Part shown: in pieces, positions 45,652 through 53,003 of the stretch
Layout: every line of letters starts with the position of its first letter
Numbering within the stretch: the first letter of the stretch is position 1
Source: Planctomycetia bacterium
Lineage (GTDB): Bacteria; Planctomycetota; Planctomycetia; Pirellulales; Thermoguttaceae
Direction: 5' to 3'
DNA: 53,003 nt
Assembly: GCA_030537455.1 (NCBI GenBank)
Contig: JAUNMR010000026.1
Location: 3,642-56,644, forward strand
The notes under the pieces: model-generated
The model's database searches: none
What the model was told of the DNA's origin: nothing
What the model saw: only the letters and a program-made list of their open reading frames with translations
Position numbers and translations under genes: made by a program

Positions 45652-46917
45652 TTAGAGCGTTTTCGGATCGAGGAATTGCGCGTTGGAGCGACGAATCGTT
45701 GAGGAGGTATTCGGCGTCCTATCGGGCGCAACTTGCAGTTGTTCTGGCTCAACGACCGGAATGACCTCGACGTCTGGTTCGGCGTCTTGGCTTTCCCATT
45801 GTGCGTCTTGCTGTTCGCTACTGGCGTGTTGCTCCGTTGGTCTGGCGTTCCTTTGAGGTTGAGGCTTGACGGAATCGGAACGATAAGTCGGCAGTCGCGT
45901 CGGCTTTGCCTCGGGGCGTGGCGCTTGTTGCGGCGCGACGGTAACTTGTTGCGCACCAGGAGCTTGAGCGCGACGTCGTTGCTGAGCGTTGGTTTGTGCA
46001 ATGGCGTTTTGCCCTTTCTTTGTCGGCGTGGGCGCTAGCGACGCCGACGGCGGTAACGGGGCAATACGCGTGGAAACGTAGGAACTGGGCGAGATTTGCA
46101 ACGCCAGCGGGCGCATTGGCAGGCTCTCGACCGGAAGCTCCTGTGGTTCTTCCGCGCTGGTTTGACGAATCTTACTGCGATTAGCGCGCGCGACGTCGAA
46201 GTTTCTGTATTCCTCACGTACGCCGAGGCGTTGATCATACTCTTGCGGTCGTCGTTGTGCGAGAATGGCGTCGAGCTCTTGCAGACGCGCCTGACGTGCC
46301 TGGCGCGTGCGCGATTGAGCATTTGTATTTTCCGCTGGGGCGTCGATTTCGACGTCGGAGTCGACCACTGGAAGGTTCTGCTGTGGCGCGCGTTGTCGCG
46401 GGACGCCAACGCCGGTGGCGCGGGTAGATTGCGCGACTCTTTGTCGATTTTGTGGTAAGTTCGGCGTGGGATTCTGAACTTGGTTTGGCGCTTGTGGCGG
46501 CGCTTGGTTAGCGTTCGTATCGTCTGACGTCTTCTCGGGGTCTACGGGAAACAGCCCGGAGAAGGCGAATTTGGGCTTGGCGACATTGTGTCGTTTAGCG
46601 CCGAAGAAGAGCGCAGACCAGATCTCCGAGGCGCTTAGAGTCGTCGTGTCTTCCTGTACGTCAGCGTACAGACCGGATGCTTCCGCGGGCGCCATGGTCA
46701 TAGCGTCGGCGTCGTACACATAGTAACCGTAGGGATACTGCGCAACGACCGGAGCGTTCTGACGCGCGACGGGGTAGTCGGCGTAGTTATTTTGTGCAAA
46801 GAGATTGTCTACGTGACTTAGCGCGAGTGCGGCGCAAACGGCACAGGTCAGCGCTCGCGCCTTGACGAGAAAGTCGACGGATAGGCGTAAGTTGAGGAAA
46901 GAAGGCGTTGAACTCAT
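45652..46917 (-). CDS. exported Pro/Gln/Asn-rich low-complexity protein, unknown
   Basis: The 421-residue protein has a cleavable signal (about residues 1-40, with LTCAVCAALALSHVDNLFAQ ending in AQ). A Tyr-rich segment (YPYGYYVYDA) follows. A short conserved-looking piece ASEIWSALFFGAKRHNVAKP (about 93-112) comes next, and then about 300 residues of Pro/Gln/Asn/Arg/Ala-rich sequence without predicted fold. ATG at 46917, with AGAGGTG upstream, is preferred over an upstream frame to 46974. Function unknown; a structural or surface-spacer role is only a guess. It is the last of a minus-strand set with the 214-residue protein and the TolC-family gene. Confidence 0.6.
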   Translation of the reverse strand: MSSTPSFLNLRLSVDFLVKARALTCAVCAALALSHVDNLFAQNNYADYPVARQNAPVVAQYPYGYYVYDADAMTMAPAEASGLYADVQEDTTTLSASEIWSALFFGAKRHNVAKPKFAFSGLFPVDPEKTSDDTNANQAPPQAPNQVQNPTPNLPQNRQRVAQSTRATGVGVPRQRAPQQNLPVVDSDVEIDAPAENTNAQSRTRQARQARLQELDAILAQRRPQEYDQRLGVREEYRNFDVARANRSKIRQTSAEEPQELPVESLPMRPLALQISPSSYVSTRIAPLPPSASLAPTPTKKGQNAIAQTNAQQRRRAQAPGAQQVTVAPQQAPRPEAKPTRLPTYRSDSVKPQPQRNARPTEQHASSEQQDAQWESQDAEPDVEVIPVVEPEQLQVAPDRTPNTSSTIRRSNAQFLDPKTL

Positions 46918-47036
46918 TTCACACCTCTGGAGATAGTAACGGCGTTCATGATATGTCATGTCCCTACGACGCACAGGAACGCCACGTCTAAGTCTAATGT
47001 TAGCGACGGTTGCCGAACGTTATGATCTATAAAGGA

Positions 47037-47681
47037 TTATCGCGTACGGTAGAAACCGGAATCGATGAGACGCGGATCGGACGATTCTCGCTCAACAGCC
47101 GGTTGCGCGCTCACAGAACCAACTTGCAGACCGTCGTTGAGACGCGCAAAGGTCCAGAGCGTGATTTCGCCGTCGGTCACCAGTAGGTCGCGATCGTTTG
47201 TGCCCGGCAGAGCGTAGACGAGTACTACGCCGCTATTGATTTCTGCGACGTAGACGAACGCACGGGAGAGGTTCGAGACCGCGCCAACGTTGCGCACGTC
47301 CGCTTCACCGGTGACCATGAGGAATCTCGGCGACGCGGGCATAGGGATCTGGAGGTTTTGAGTCGCTTCGACCAGGTCGTTCTTTAAGTTTCGCGTATAG
47401 GTCTTCTGGAAGACCGGGGCGGTTCGCGAGATCAACGCGGCGGAGAGACGACCACTCTGGGAATCCAAATAGTACATCGCTTCCACGTTGTTACTAAAGG
47501 AGCCGGTTGCCAGGACGACGCCGTCCCCTTGACTGGAAGCGGACGCGAAGACGGGTAGAACCTCAGACGCCTTGTGGTACGACTGCTCGCTGGACTCGCG
47601 CATACCGATGAGATAGCCGCCGCCAGCCAAGCCTAACGAAAGTAACGCTACGCCAAGACCGAATATAATCGAATGTTTCAT
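47037..47681 (-). CDS. membrane-anchored unknown protein, conserved-looking
   Basis: The 214-residue protein has an N-terminal hydrophobic anchor with a Gly-rich middle (about 5-27, FGLGVALLSLGLAGGGYLIG) and then a compact exported domain. That domain reads as beta strands: VVLATGSFSNNVEAMYYLDS, RLSAALISR, FLMVTGEADVR, AFVYVAEINSGVVLVYALP and EITLWTF. The pattern resembles a single-domain beta-propeller-like or sensor fold, but no family was recognised. It ends FYRTR. The neighbour downstream, the low-complexity exported protein, starts 119 bases later. Function unknown. Confidence 0.65.
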   Translation of the reverse strand: MKHSIIFGLGVALLSLGLAGGGYLIGMRESSEQSYHKASEVLPVFASASSQGDGVVLATGSFSNNVEAMYYLDSQSGRLSAALISRTAPVFQKTYTRNLKNDLVEATQNLQIPMPASPRFLMVTGEADVRNVGAVSNLSRAFVYVAEINSGVVLVYALPGTNDRDLLVTDGEITLWTFARLNDGLQVGSVSAQPAVERESSDPRLIDSGFYRTR

Positions 47682-47720
47682 GTCCTTACCAGTTCACATT
47701 TCGAATCGAAAGATACAAAT

Positions 47721-47783
47721 ACCGCTCTTTCACGCGTGAGAAAGCTGCGAGTTACACACGCATGAAGAGCGCCTTCGAGCGGT
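47721..47783 (-). terminator. possible terminator of the TolC-family gene
   Basis: The arms ACCGCTC (47721-47727) and GAGCGGT (47777-47783) enclose a 49-base loop with an inner CTTTCACGCGTGAGAAAG hairpin. On the minus strand ATTTGTATC follows, a weak T tract. Efficiency is uncertain. Confidence 0.45.
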
Positions 47784-47893
47784 TTTTGCCTCGTGCACAA
47801 AACCAGCCCGGGGGTAGAGTACATATTTTTTGCGTCGACGTCTAGACAGGTTTTGTCCCTACGGCGCGTTCTAGATCACGCCGAATCGACGCG

Positions 47894-49300
47894 TTATTTT
47901 TCACCAAGGGTTACGTCCACACATACGCCTTGTAATTTGACGAGCGCATTGACCAGACGCTCATAGGCGTCGAAATACAGGAGGGACGCTTCCAGGTATT
48001 CGACCTGCGCCCTGGTCTTTTCTTCCATATTCAACTCGCCGTGCTCATATGCATTTTGGCACAGTCGCGTGTATCGTTCCATGTCGGGCAGAATTTCACG
48101 CTGATAGGACACGACCTCCTCTTGGGCGGCGCGATATTCCGCAAAATATTCTGCGACTAACTCGCGTAGATGTAATTCAACGCTTTCTAATTCACGCTGA
48201 GCGGCGAGGTAATCAGCGGTGGCGCTACGAATTTTGCCCTGATTGCGATCGTTGACGCGTAGCGGTACCGCTAGACCGGCGCTGGCGATCGTCTGATTGG
48301 AGCTAAAGTCATAGAGCACGCCTCCTTCGACTGTGAATTGACGTTTCGGCGCGCGTTCATAGGCTAGCTCGGCATTGCGCTGTGCAATGACAGCGCGTCG
48401 CATTGCTAAAACCGGACTATTAGTTAGTACGTCGTCGAGAAATTCTTCCTCGGTCTGCGGAGCGTCGCGCGTGACTTCAAAAAGATTGTCCGTAATCGCC
48501 CCGATGCGATCCGTCGGACGGTTGATGAGCAGTAGGAGCTTCTTTTCAATCGCCTCCTTAGCGTAAACCTGCTGGGTATATTTGATCTTTGCCTGACGCG
48601 TTTGGTTTTGAAGCTGAATTAACTTGAGCGCTGATATTTCGCCGGAACCGGAATTTACGGCGGCGCGAGCGCTCTCCTCTACGCTTTGCGTTATCGTATA
48701 GATCTCTTGGAGTCGTTCAACGCGGTATTGCGCCAGGAGTAGTTGGTACGCTAGGGCGCGCACGTCGTTGTGGATAGCCAGGAGCGTCGCCTGTTTTTTC
48801 CAGTCTAAGACCGAGACGTTCTTGTCGATAGCGAGTAATTGCAGTCGTCTTTTCTCAGCGCTTAGAAACTCTTGACTTATCGCCATGCCCTGTTTTCCGC
48901 CGGAGCCGTCGTGACCGATTTCTTCGCCGCGATAATGCAGGGTCGGGTTAGGTCGTATCGCGGCTTGCTGTTTCGTTGCGTTTTCGCTTTCAATGAGACA
49001 CTCAGCGAGTTTCTTATCGGGGTGATTCAAAATCGCCATCTGCTGTAATTCGGCGATCGAAACGGACAGAATCACGGGCGAGACGTCGCTCTTAGTTTCC
49101 GCGAGCGGTACGGCGGGCGCCTCGGCGGTCAGGGGCGTGGCGTTCGCGTCGGAAGTCGCAGGGACGTCTACCGTTAGCGTTGGGAAATCATTGGGAGTGT
49201 ACGCGAGGCACACGCACGACGTCAAGAGCGATATCGTGAATACAATCGCCTGAGGTCGTGTGAATTTCTTAACTCGAGGCTGTTTCATCTTGATCTTCAT
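47894..49300 (-). CDS. TolC-family outer-membrane efflux protein
   Basis: The 468-residue protein has a signal peptide (about 1-34) with a possible lipobox-like SCVCLA. It then shows the long alternating helices typical of TolC/OEP: LSVSIAELQQMAILNHPDKK, NPTLHYRGEEIGHDG, ISQEFLSAEKRRLQLLAID and YRVERLQEIYTI in the first repeat. A second repeat includes PVLAMRRAVIAQRNAELAYE, FTVEGGVLYDF and LAVPLRVNDRNQG. It would form a trimeric duct for efflux or secretion. No inner-membrane pump gene is adjacent. The promoter lies in the 253-base gap to 49553, where no RNA or gene was seen. Confidence 0.8.
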   Translation of the reverse strand: MKIKMKQPRVKKFTRPQAIVFTISLLTSCVCLAYTPNDFPTLTVDVPATSDANATPLTAEAPAVPLAETKSDVSPVILSVSIAELQQMAILNHPDKKLAECLIESENATKQQAAIRPNPTLHYRGEEIGHDGSGGKQGMAISQEFLSAEKRRLQLLAIDKNVSVLDWKKQATLLAIHNDVRALAYQLLLAQYRVERLQEIYTITQSVEESARAAVNSGSGEISALKLIQLQNQTRQAKIKYTQQVYAKEAIEKKLLLLINRPTDRIGAITDNLFEVTRDAPQTEEEFLDDVLTNSPVLAMRRAVIAQRNAELAYERAPKRQFTVEGGVLYDFSSNQTIASAGLAVPLRVNDRNQGKIRSATADYLAAQRELESVELHLRELVAEYFAEYRAAQEEVVSYQREILPDMERYTRLCQNAYEHGELNMEEKTRAQVEYLEASLLYFDAYERLVNALVKLQGVCVDVTLGEK

Positions 49301-49553
49301 GTCGTGGCGGTGGGTTAACGTCGTTTAGTAAAAAGCGTTAGATCGAATTTAGCGTCTTACTCCTTATGCGCAGACGTACGACGATCAGCGCGTTAGCGAC
49401 CCGTCGACTATAAAACGAGGGGCGACGCTAATCTAATGATATCTTGAAGTAAAGACAATAGCGCTTTTGACTAAACGATAGACAAGCCGGTTGCACAGAA
49501 TGAAACCACAGGATACAGGAAGCAGGCGTAAAGGCAACGTATAAATGGAGAAA

Positions 49554-50756
49554 CTAGACCGAGGGAGCGCTCTGGAGACTAGTCAGGATCGTTTGGCAAA
49601 ATATTTTCTCTCCTTGCAGGAATTCGACTCCAATTTTCAGGGCAAAGAGGGGGCGCGAGAGTTTGTTCGCTAGTTTTTTGAGCTTAACAAAGTCCTTCAT
49701 TGTCGTGAGAAAGTAATCGGCGCGGCATTTTTCCGCCTGGTCGTTTAGATATTCAACGGTCGCGAGGTCGTACGCGAAATGGTCGGGGAAGGGGAGAAAG
49801 GCGGCAAGGCGGATCTGTTCTGCTGTGAGCGTTTTTTCAAATCCACGCGGCGCGCCCAGACCACAAAACGCGGCGGCGCACAAGTTAACGTTTTGTTCAC
49901 GCCATACATGGTAGGGTAACGACTGTGGCGTAGCGACGTTTGGCGTTGACGAGTCTTGAGGGTTGACATACTGAAAGATTTCAACCGGTTGTTGCGCAAC
50001 GACGATCCAGCCGGCCGTTGGGTTAAAGCGCTTGATTTTGGAGCGTATGGCGTCGCGCGCGGCGTTGTTGACAAGGTCGCCGCGATTGAGCACGATCAGA
50101 TCGGCGCGTCGAATTCCTTCGAGCGGTTCGCGCAGAAAACCGGAGGGAAAGACCAGATCGCCACCGAACGGGTTAAGGGCGTCAATGACCAGAATATTAC
50201 AGTTGCGCCTGATACGACGGTGCTGGTAGGCGTCGTCGAGGAGAATGACGTCGACTTGCGGGTGGCTTTGCGTGAGCGCATTGCACACGGCGACGCGATC
50301 GGAGCCGAGAAAATAGGGGACTTGAGGGAATTTTAGGGCAAACTCCTGCGCTTCGTCGTTCATGAATTTGTATTCTTTGAACGCGTCTTGCCCGGGGGAA
50401 GGTTCGGCGGCGTCGGAGGTTAGCGGCTGGTCATAGAGGTTGGCTTGCCGTTTGGCGTGATACCCCCTGCTCACGACCGCAGGGGAAAGCTTCTGCTTTA
50501 TAAGATAATCGACGATCCAGGCGACGAGGGGGGATTTCCCAACGCCGCCGAGCGTTAGATTGCCTATGGCGATAACCGGACGTTGCGCCGCGTGGGAGGC
50601 AAGTATTTGCCAGTCGTAGAGGCGATTACGCAGGGAAACAACCGCAGCGTACGGCGTCGCGACCGGGAGCGTCAACGTGCGATAGACTTCGGCTAAGACG
50701 CCCTTATTGTTTCCATTGAGGATTTCAAGGAGTTGCAGTCTTAGTTCAGGCTTCAT
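49554..50756 (-). CDS. lpxK: tetraacyldisaccharide 4'-kinase (lipid A synthesis)
   Basis: The 400-residue enzyme phosphorylates the 4' position of the lipid A disaccharide precursor at the inner membrane. The P-loop is VIAIGNLTLGGVGKSPL with Lys74. RGYHAK follows, then the DDAYQHRRIRRN motif (catalytic Asp pair and following basic residues) and LREPLEGIRRADLIVLNRGD. The C-terminal ACAFCGLG-type strand (AAFCGLGAP) and FPDHFAYD also fit. The N-terminal ~50 residues form the membrane-binding amphipathic part. Together with the LptF/G permease it implies true LPS. No other lpx gene is adjacent. Confidence 0.92.
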   Translation of the reverse strand: MKPELRLQLLEILNGNNKGVLAEVYRTLTLPVATPYAAVVSLRNRLYDWQILASHAAQRPVIAIGNLTLGGVGKSPLVAWIVDYLIKQKLSPAVVSRGYHAKRQANLYDQPLTSDAAEPSPGQDAFKEYKFMNDEAQEFALKFPQVPYFLGSDRVAVCNALTQSHPQVDVILLDDAYQHRRIRRNCNILVIDALNPFGGDLVFPSGFLREPLEGIRRADLIVLNRGDLVNNAARDAIRSKIKRFNPTAGWIVVAQQPVEIFQYVNPQDSSTPNVATPQSLPYHVWREQNVNLCAAAFCGLGAPRGFEKTLTAEQIRLAAFLPFPDHFAYDLATVEYLNDQAEKCRADYFLTTMKDFVKLKKLANKLSRPLFALKIGVEFLQGEKIFCQTILTSLQSAPSV

Positions 50757-50922
50757 GGCGTGGTATGCGTCGCACGTAGCGATTGTGCGCGGTTAGGCGG
50801 TTGTAAAATAGGGAGTTTTTAACGCAGGAGCGTGAAACGATTGACACGTTTTTGCGTCATATAAACCGAACGAATTATAAAACTTTTTCGTGGTTTTGCA
50901 ACGTTAGCGCGCTTGGCTTGTT

Positions 50923-50949
50923 GTAAAAACGAATCCTTTATGTTAAAAT
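50923..50949 (+). promoter_or_regulatory. extended -10 promoter candidate for the ABC permease
   Basis: TAAAAT at 50944-50949 is preceded by TGT (extended -10) and, 15 bases up, by TTGGCT at 50923-50928. It lies 101 bases upstream of the permease. The rest of the 294-base gap to lpxK shows nothing else. Confidence 0.4.
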
Positions 50950-51050
50950 AGAGACAGTTGGGGTCTACCGGGACGCGCGCGGTCGCGTTGTGGACGGTTA
51001 GACGTCGCTGAATAGATAGATTCGATCGCTCGTAAGGAGTTTACTTAGTA

Positions 51051-52025
51051 ATGTCGGAATCTTTATTTTTTTCCCACTTGTCTGCGCTTGATTGCGTGCC
51101 CTTGTTTGGTATTCCGGCCTGGATGAAAGCGTCTTCTAACGTTGACTTGGTCGCGTTAGGCGTTGTTGTCGCGTTCCTTGTCATTGTTTTCCTTCTTCGC
51201 ATGATTCTGCCGAAGAGCGGCGCGATCGCGTGGGTCACCGCGAAGGAAACGCTCCTTCAACCGTTGTTCCTGATTCTCAGTCTTGTTGGTATTTTCGGTC
51301 TGTTTATTTTCCCCTTCCTGCCGTACCACACCTTGGGCGAAGACGTCAAGATCGTCGTCTCGCAGGGCTTAACGCTGGTGAAACTCGCGTGCGTCTTCTT
51401 AGCGATCTGGACGGCCAGCTCCTCGATCTCCGATGAAATCGAAGGCAAGACGGCGCTCATGATTCTTGCGAAGCCGGTTCGTCGTCAGAGCTTTGTCTTT
51501 GGCAAGTACCTTGGCGTAATGATCGCCGTGACGACCCTCTTTCTATTGCTGGGTATCTTCTTCCTGAACACTGTCTCCTATAAGCTCGTGTACGACGCGC
51601 GCGAATCTGCCAAGGAATTACCGACTGCGGTGGAATGCTTGGCTTACGTTAAGGCGGTTGCGCCGGGTCTGGCGTTGGCGTATTTTGAAACGATTGTTTT
51701 GGCGGCGATTGCAATTGCCATCTCCACGCGACTGTCCCTCCTGCCGAACTTGACGATCTGCTTGACGATCTACGTCCTGGGTCACGTTGCCCCGATGATT
51801 GTCGCGACGCAAGCGGTTGCCGATAATGCGATTATAAAATTCTTTGCCAACTTAGTTTGCGCGTTCCTACCGATTCTCGACCACTTCAATATGGAGACGG
51901 CGATTGCTATGAATCGCTCGATTAGCGTAGGATATATCGCCACCGCGGGCGTCTACTCCTTGCTCTTTGCCTGCGTTGCAATGCTCCTGTCCCTGACACT
52001 GTTCGAAGACCGCGACCTCGCGTAA
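51051..52025 (+). CDS. ABC-2-type transporter permease, orphan
   Basis: The 324-residue protein has about six or seven membrane helices (about 38-55, 71-95, 103-125, 155-178, 195-225, 232-255 and 297-320). The cytosolic segment SSSISDEIEGKTALMILAKP is typical of permeases annotated as ABC transporters of the copper-enzyme-maturation (NosY) type. Such proteins normally pair with a separate ATPase, but no ATPase gene lies beside it: lpxK is divergent upstream and a terminator followed by an hsdS fragment lies downstream. AAGGAG at 51033-51038 is 11 bases from the ATG. The cargo cannot be predicted. Confidence 0.75.
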   Translation: MSESLFFSHLSALDCVPLFGIPAWMKASSNVDLVALGVVVAFLVIVFLLRMILPKSGAIAWVTAKETLLQPLFLILSLVGIFGLFIFPFLPYHTLGEDVKIVVSQGLTLVKLACVFLAIWTASSSISDEIEGKTALMILAKPVRRQSFVFGKYLGVMIAVTTLFLLLGIFFLNTVSYKLVYDARESAKELPTAVECLAYVKAVAPGLALAYFETIVLAAIAIAISTRLSLLPNLTICLTIYVLGHVAPMIVATQAVADNAIIKFFANLVCAFLPILDHFNMETAIAMNRSISVGYIATAGVYSLLFACVAMLLSLTLFEDRDLA

Positions 52026-52062
52026 GTTTCATACTTTCGCCCGGTTAGCGTTTTAACGTTTT

Positions 52063-52097
52063 AATAGCCATGTCTCTGCGTTGGGGGCATGGCTATT
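52063..52097 (+). terminator. terminator of the ABC permease gene
   Basis: A perfect 10-bp stem AATAGCCATG (52063-52072) with CATGGCTATT (52088-52097) is followed by TTAGTTTTAT. It ends the permease transcript and separates it from the hsdS fragment. Confidence 0.85.
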
Positions 52098-52164
52098 TTA
52101 GTTTTATAGGCGAATGGGACGAACCTTGAACGACTTGAACGCGGAGTAGGGGGCTTGTGTTTAG

Positions 52165-53003
52165 CGCGACGACGGATTTCGCGGTGAGGATAATTTGCCT
52201 TATGAGAAGATCGGTAATAACCCGCCCGTGTGCATCGCCGAGGACGTGCCGTTTGAGATTCCGGAAAGTTGGGCGTGGGTGAGGCTTGGAAACGTTGGGG
52301 ACTGGGGTTCTGGTTCAACGCCCAGCAGAACTAATCCCGAATACTTTAGCTCCCGTGATTTTCCTTGGTTAAAAACAGGAGATTTGAATGACGGTTATAT
52401 TCATAGTGTTCCAGAGTATATAAGCAAACTTGCCTTGGAGAAGACGTCTATGCGTCTAAACCCTGCAGGTTCAGTTTTGATTGCGATGTATGGCGCTACC
52501 ATTGGAAAACTTGGGATTGCTTGTATTCCGATTACAACAAATCAAGCCTGCTGTGCATGTTTGCCATTTATAGGTATATATAACGAATATTTGTTTTATT
52601 TCTTGATGTCTCAAAAGCAAGCTTTCATAAAACGCGGTGAGGGGGGAGCTCAACCTAATATATCGAAAGAAAAAATTGTAAACACTCTTATGCCTGTTCC
52701 GCCATTGAACGAACAAATTCGCATTGTTGACATAATTAAAACTCTCGAACCGTTCATAGCAAAATATGACGCCAATGAGCAAGCGCTCTTTGCACTTAAT
52801 GCAGAATTTCCAGCGTTACTCAAGAAATCGATCCTTCAGCAAGCGGTCATGGGCAAGCTCGTCCCCCAAGACGAAACCGACGAGCCCACTAGCGTACTGC
52901 TAGACCGTATTCGCGCTGAGAAGCAGGCGCTTATAAAAGCCGGGAAGCTTAAGAAGGACAAGCACGAAAGCGTGATTTACCGTAGGGATAATTCTCATTA
53001 TGA
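52165..53003 (+). pseudogene. type I restriction-modification specificity gene hsdS, 5' truncated, runs off window
   Basis: An open frame of 279 codons without a stop reaches the window end. It encodes HsdS, the DNA-recognition subunit of a type I restriction-modification enzyme. Conserved pieces are PFEIPESWAWVRLGNVGDWG, WLKTGDLNDGYI, VLIAMYGATIGKLGI, TTNQACCA, GGAQPNISKEKI and MPVPPLNEQIRIVD, followed by the ELxALLKKSILQQAVMGKLV-type helix and IRAEKQALIKAGKLKK. It therefore holds one target-recognition domain and its conserved helix. The frame is bounded on the left by a TAG at 52162-52164 and has no good start. TTG at 52195, after GGTGAGG, is the best weak candidate. The window ends in YRRDNSHY, resembling RGEDNLPYEKIG at the fragment's own beginning. 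No hsdM or hsdR is in the window. Base composition is AT-richer than its neighbours. Confidence 0.8.

Noticed and set aside
1..53003. CRISPR array, prophage, transposon or rRNA operon
   Set aside because: I saw no regularly spaced direct repeats, integrase or transposase reading frames, or rRNA-like sequence.
52165..53003. A complete restriction-modification system
   Set aside because: Only part of the specificity subunit is present; no methyltransferase or endonuclease subunit is in the window.

Overview
The window looks like one contiguous piece of a planctomycete chromosome, most similar in flavour to the Pirellulales/Thermoguttaceae-type lineages. This is inferred from protein families, not from a database match. 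The supporting signs are a very long signal peptidase I with a zinc-ribbon insert, a membrane-anchored squalene/prenyltransferase-repeat protein, exported sugar hydrolases with Tat or lipoprotein signals, long tails on many proteins, and mostly monocistronic or short operons. Several genes for a Gram-negative style envelope are present (lpxK, an LptF/LptG permease, a TolC-family channel, a Wza-like export lipoprotein). Coding density is high, and the whole window apart from its last ~850 bases has one consistent codon style.

Layout. 1-90: a structurally weak tRNA-Phe. 268-3214 (+): a YhaM-like nuclease, then hslV and a strongly diverged hslU whose ATPase and pore motifs are broken. 3320-16266 (-): a Tat-exported clan-A glycoside hydrolase, an NhaD-type antiporter, an aldolase-like TIM barrel, HtrA/DegP, a PfkB sugar kinase, a GH127-type arabinofuranosidase, the prenyltransferase-repeat protein and proC. 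16543-22146 (+): lepB, an ECF-type sigma factor and a 907-residue membrane protein that is probably its anti-sigma partner. 22260-25751 (-): a membrane-anchored unknown and an M2-type zinc peptidase. 26402-34346 (+): Wza-like lipoprotein, rpsB-tsf with its own promoter and a ~200-nt leader, mfd, and a nitroreductase. 34455-38400 (-): rtcB and a large lipoprotein with a sugar-hydrolase-like fold. 38606-38678: tRNA-Ala(CGC). 38900-41124 (-): acyl-CoA dehydrogenase and tatA. 41557-45394 (+): an unknown protein paired with a SNF2 helicase, then an LptF/G permease. 45652-50756 (-): two unknown envelope proteins, a TolC-family protein and lpxK. 51051-52025 (+): an orphan ABC permease. 52165-53003 (+): the start-less 5' part of a type I restriction specificity gene (hsdS) running off the window.

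How the parts work together. Protein quality control and export recur: HslVU, HtrA, signal peptidase, TatA and two proteins with good Tat signals. Sugar use is a second theme: two or three exported hydrolases and a fructokinase-like kinase. Envelope building is a third. rpsB/tsf, mfd, rtcB and proC are core housekeeping genes.

The most unusual items are the HslU homologue that has lost the Walker B glutamate, the arginine finger and the GYVG pore loop while still overlapping a normal-looking hslV; the truncated hsdS at the right edge, which begins in a linker motif that recurs near the window end and so resembles a silent recombination cassette; the weak tRNA-Phe; and a marked rule in which the third base of a codon follows the first base of the next codon. 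No CRISPR array, prophage, transposase or rRNA was seen.
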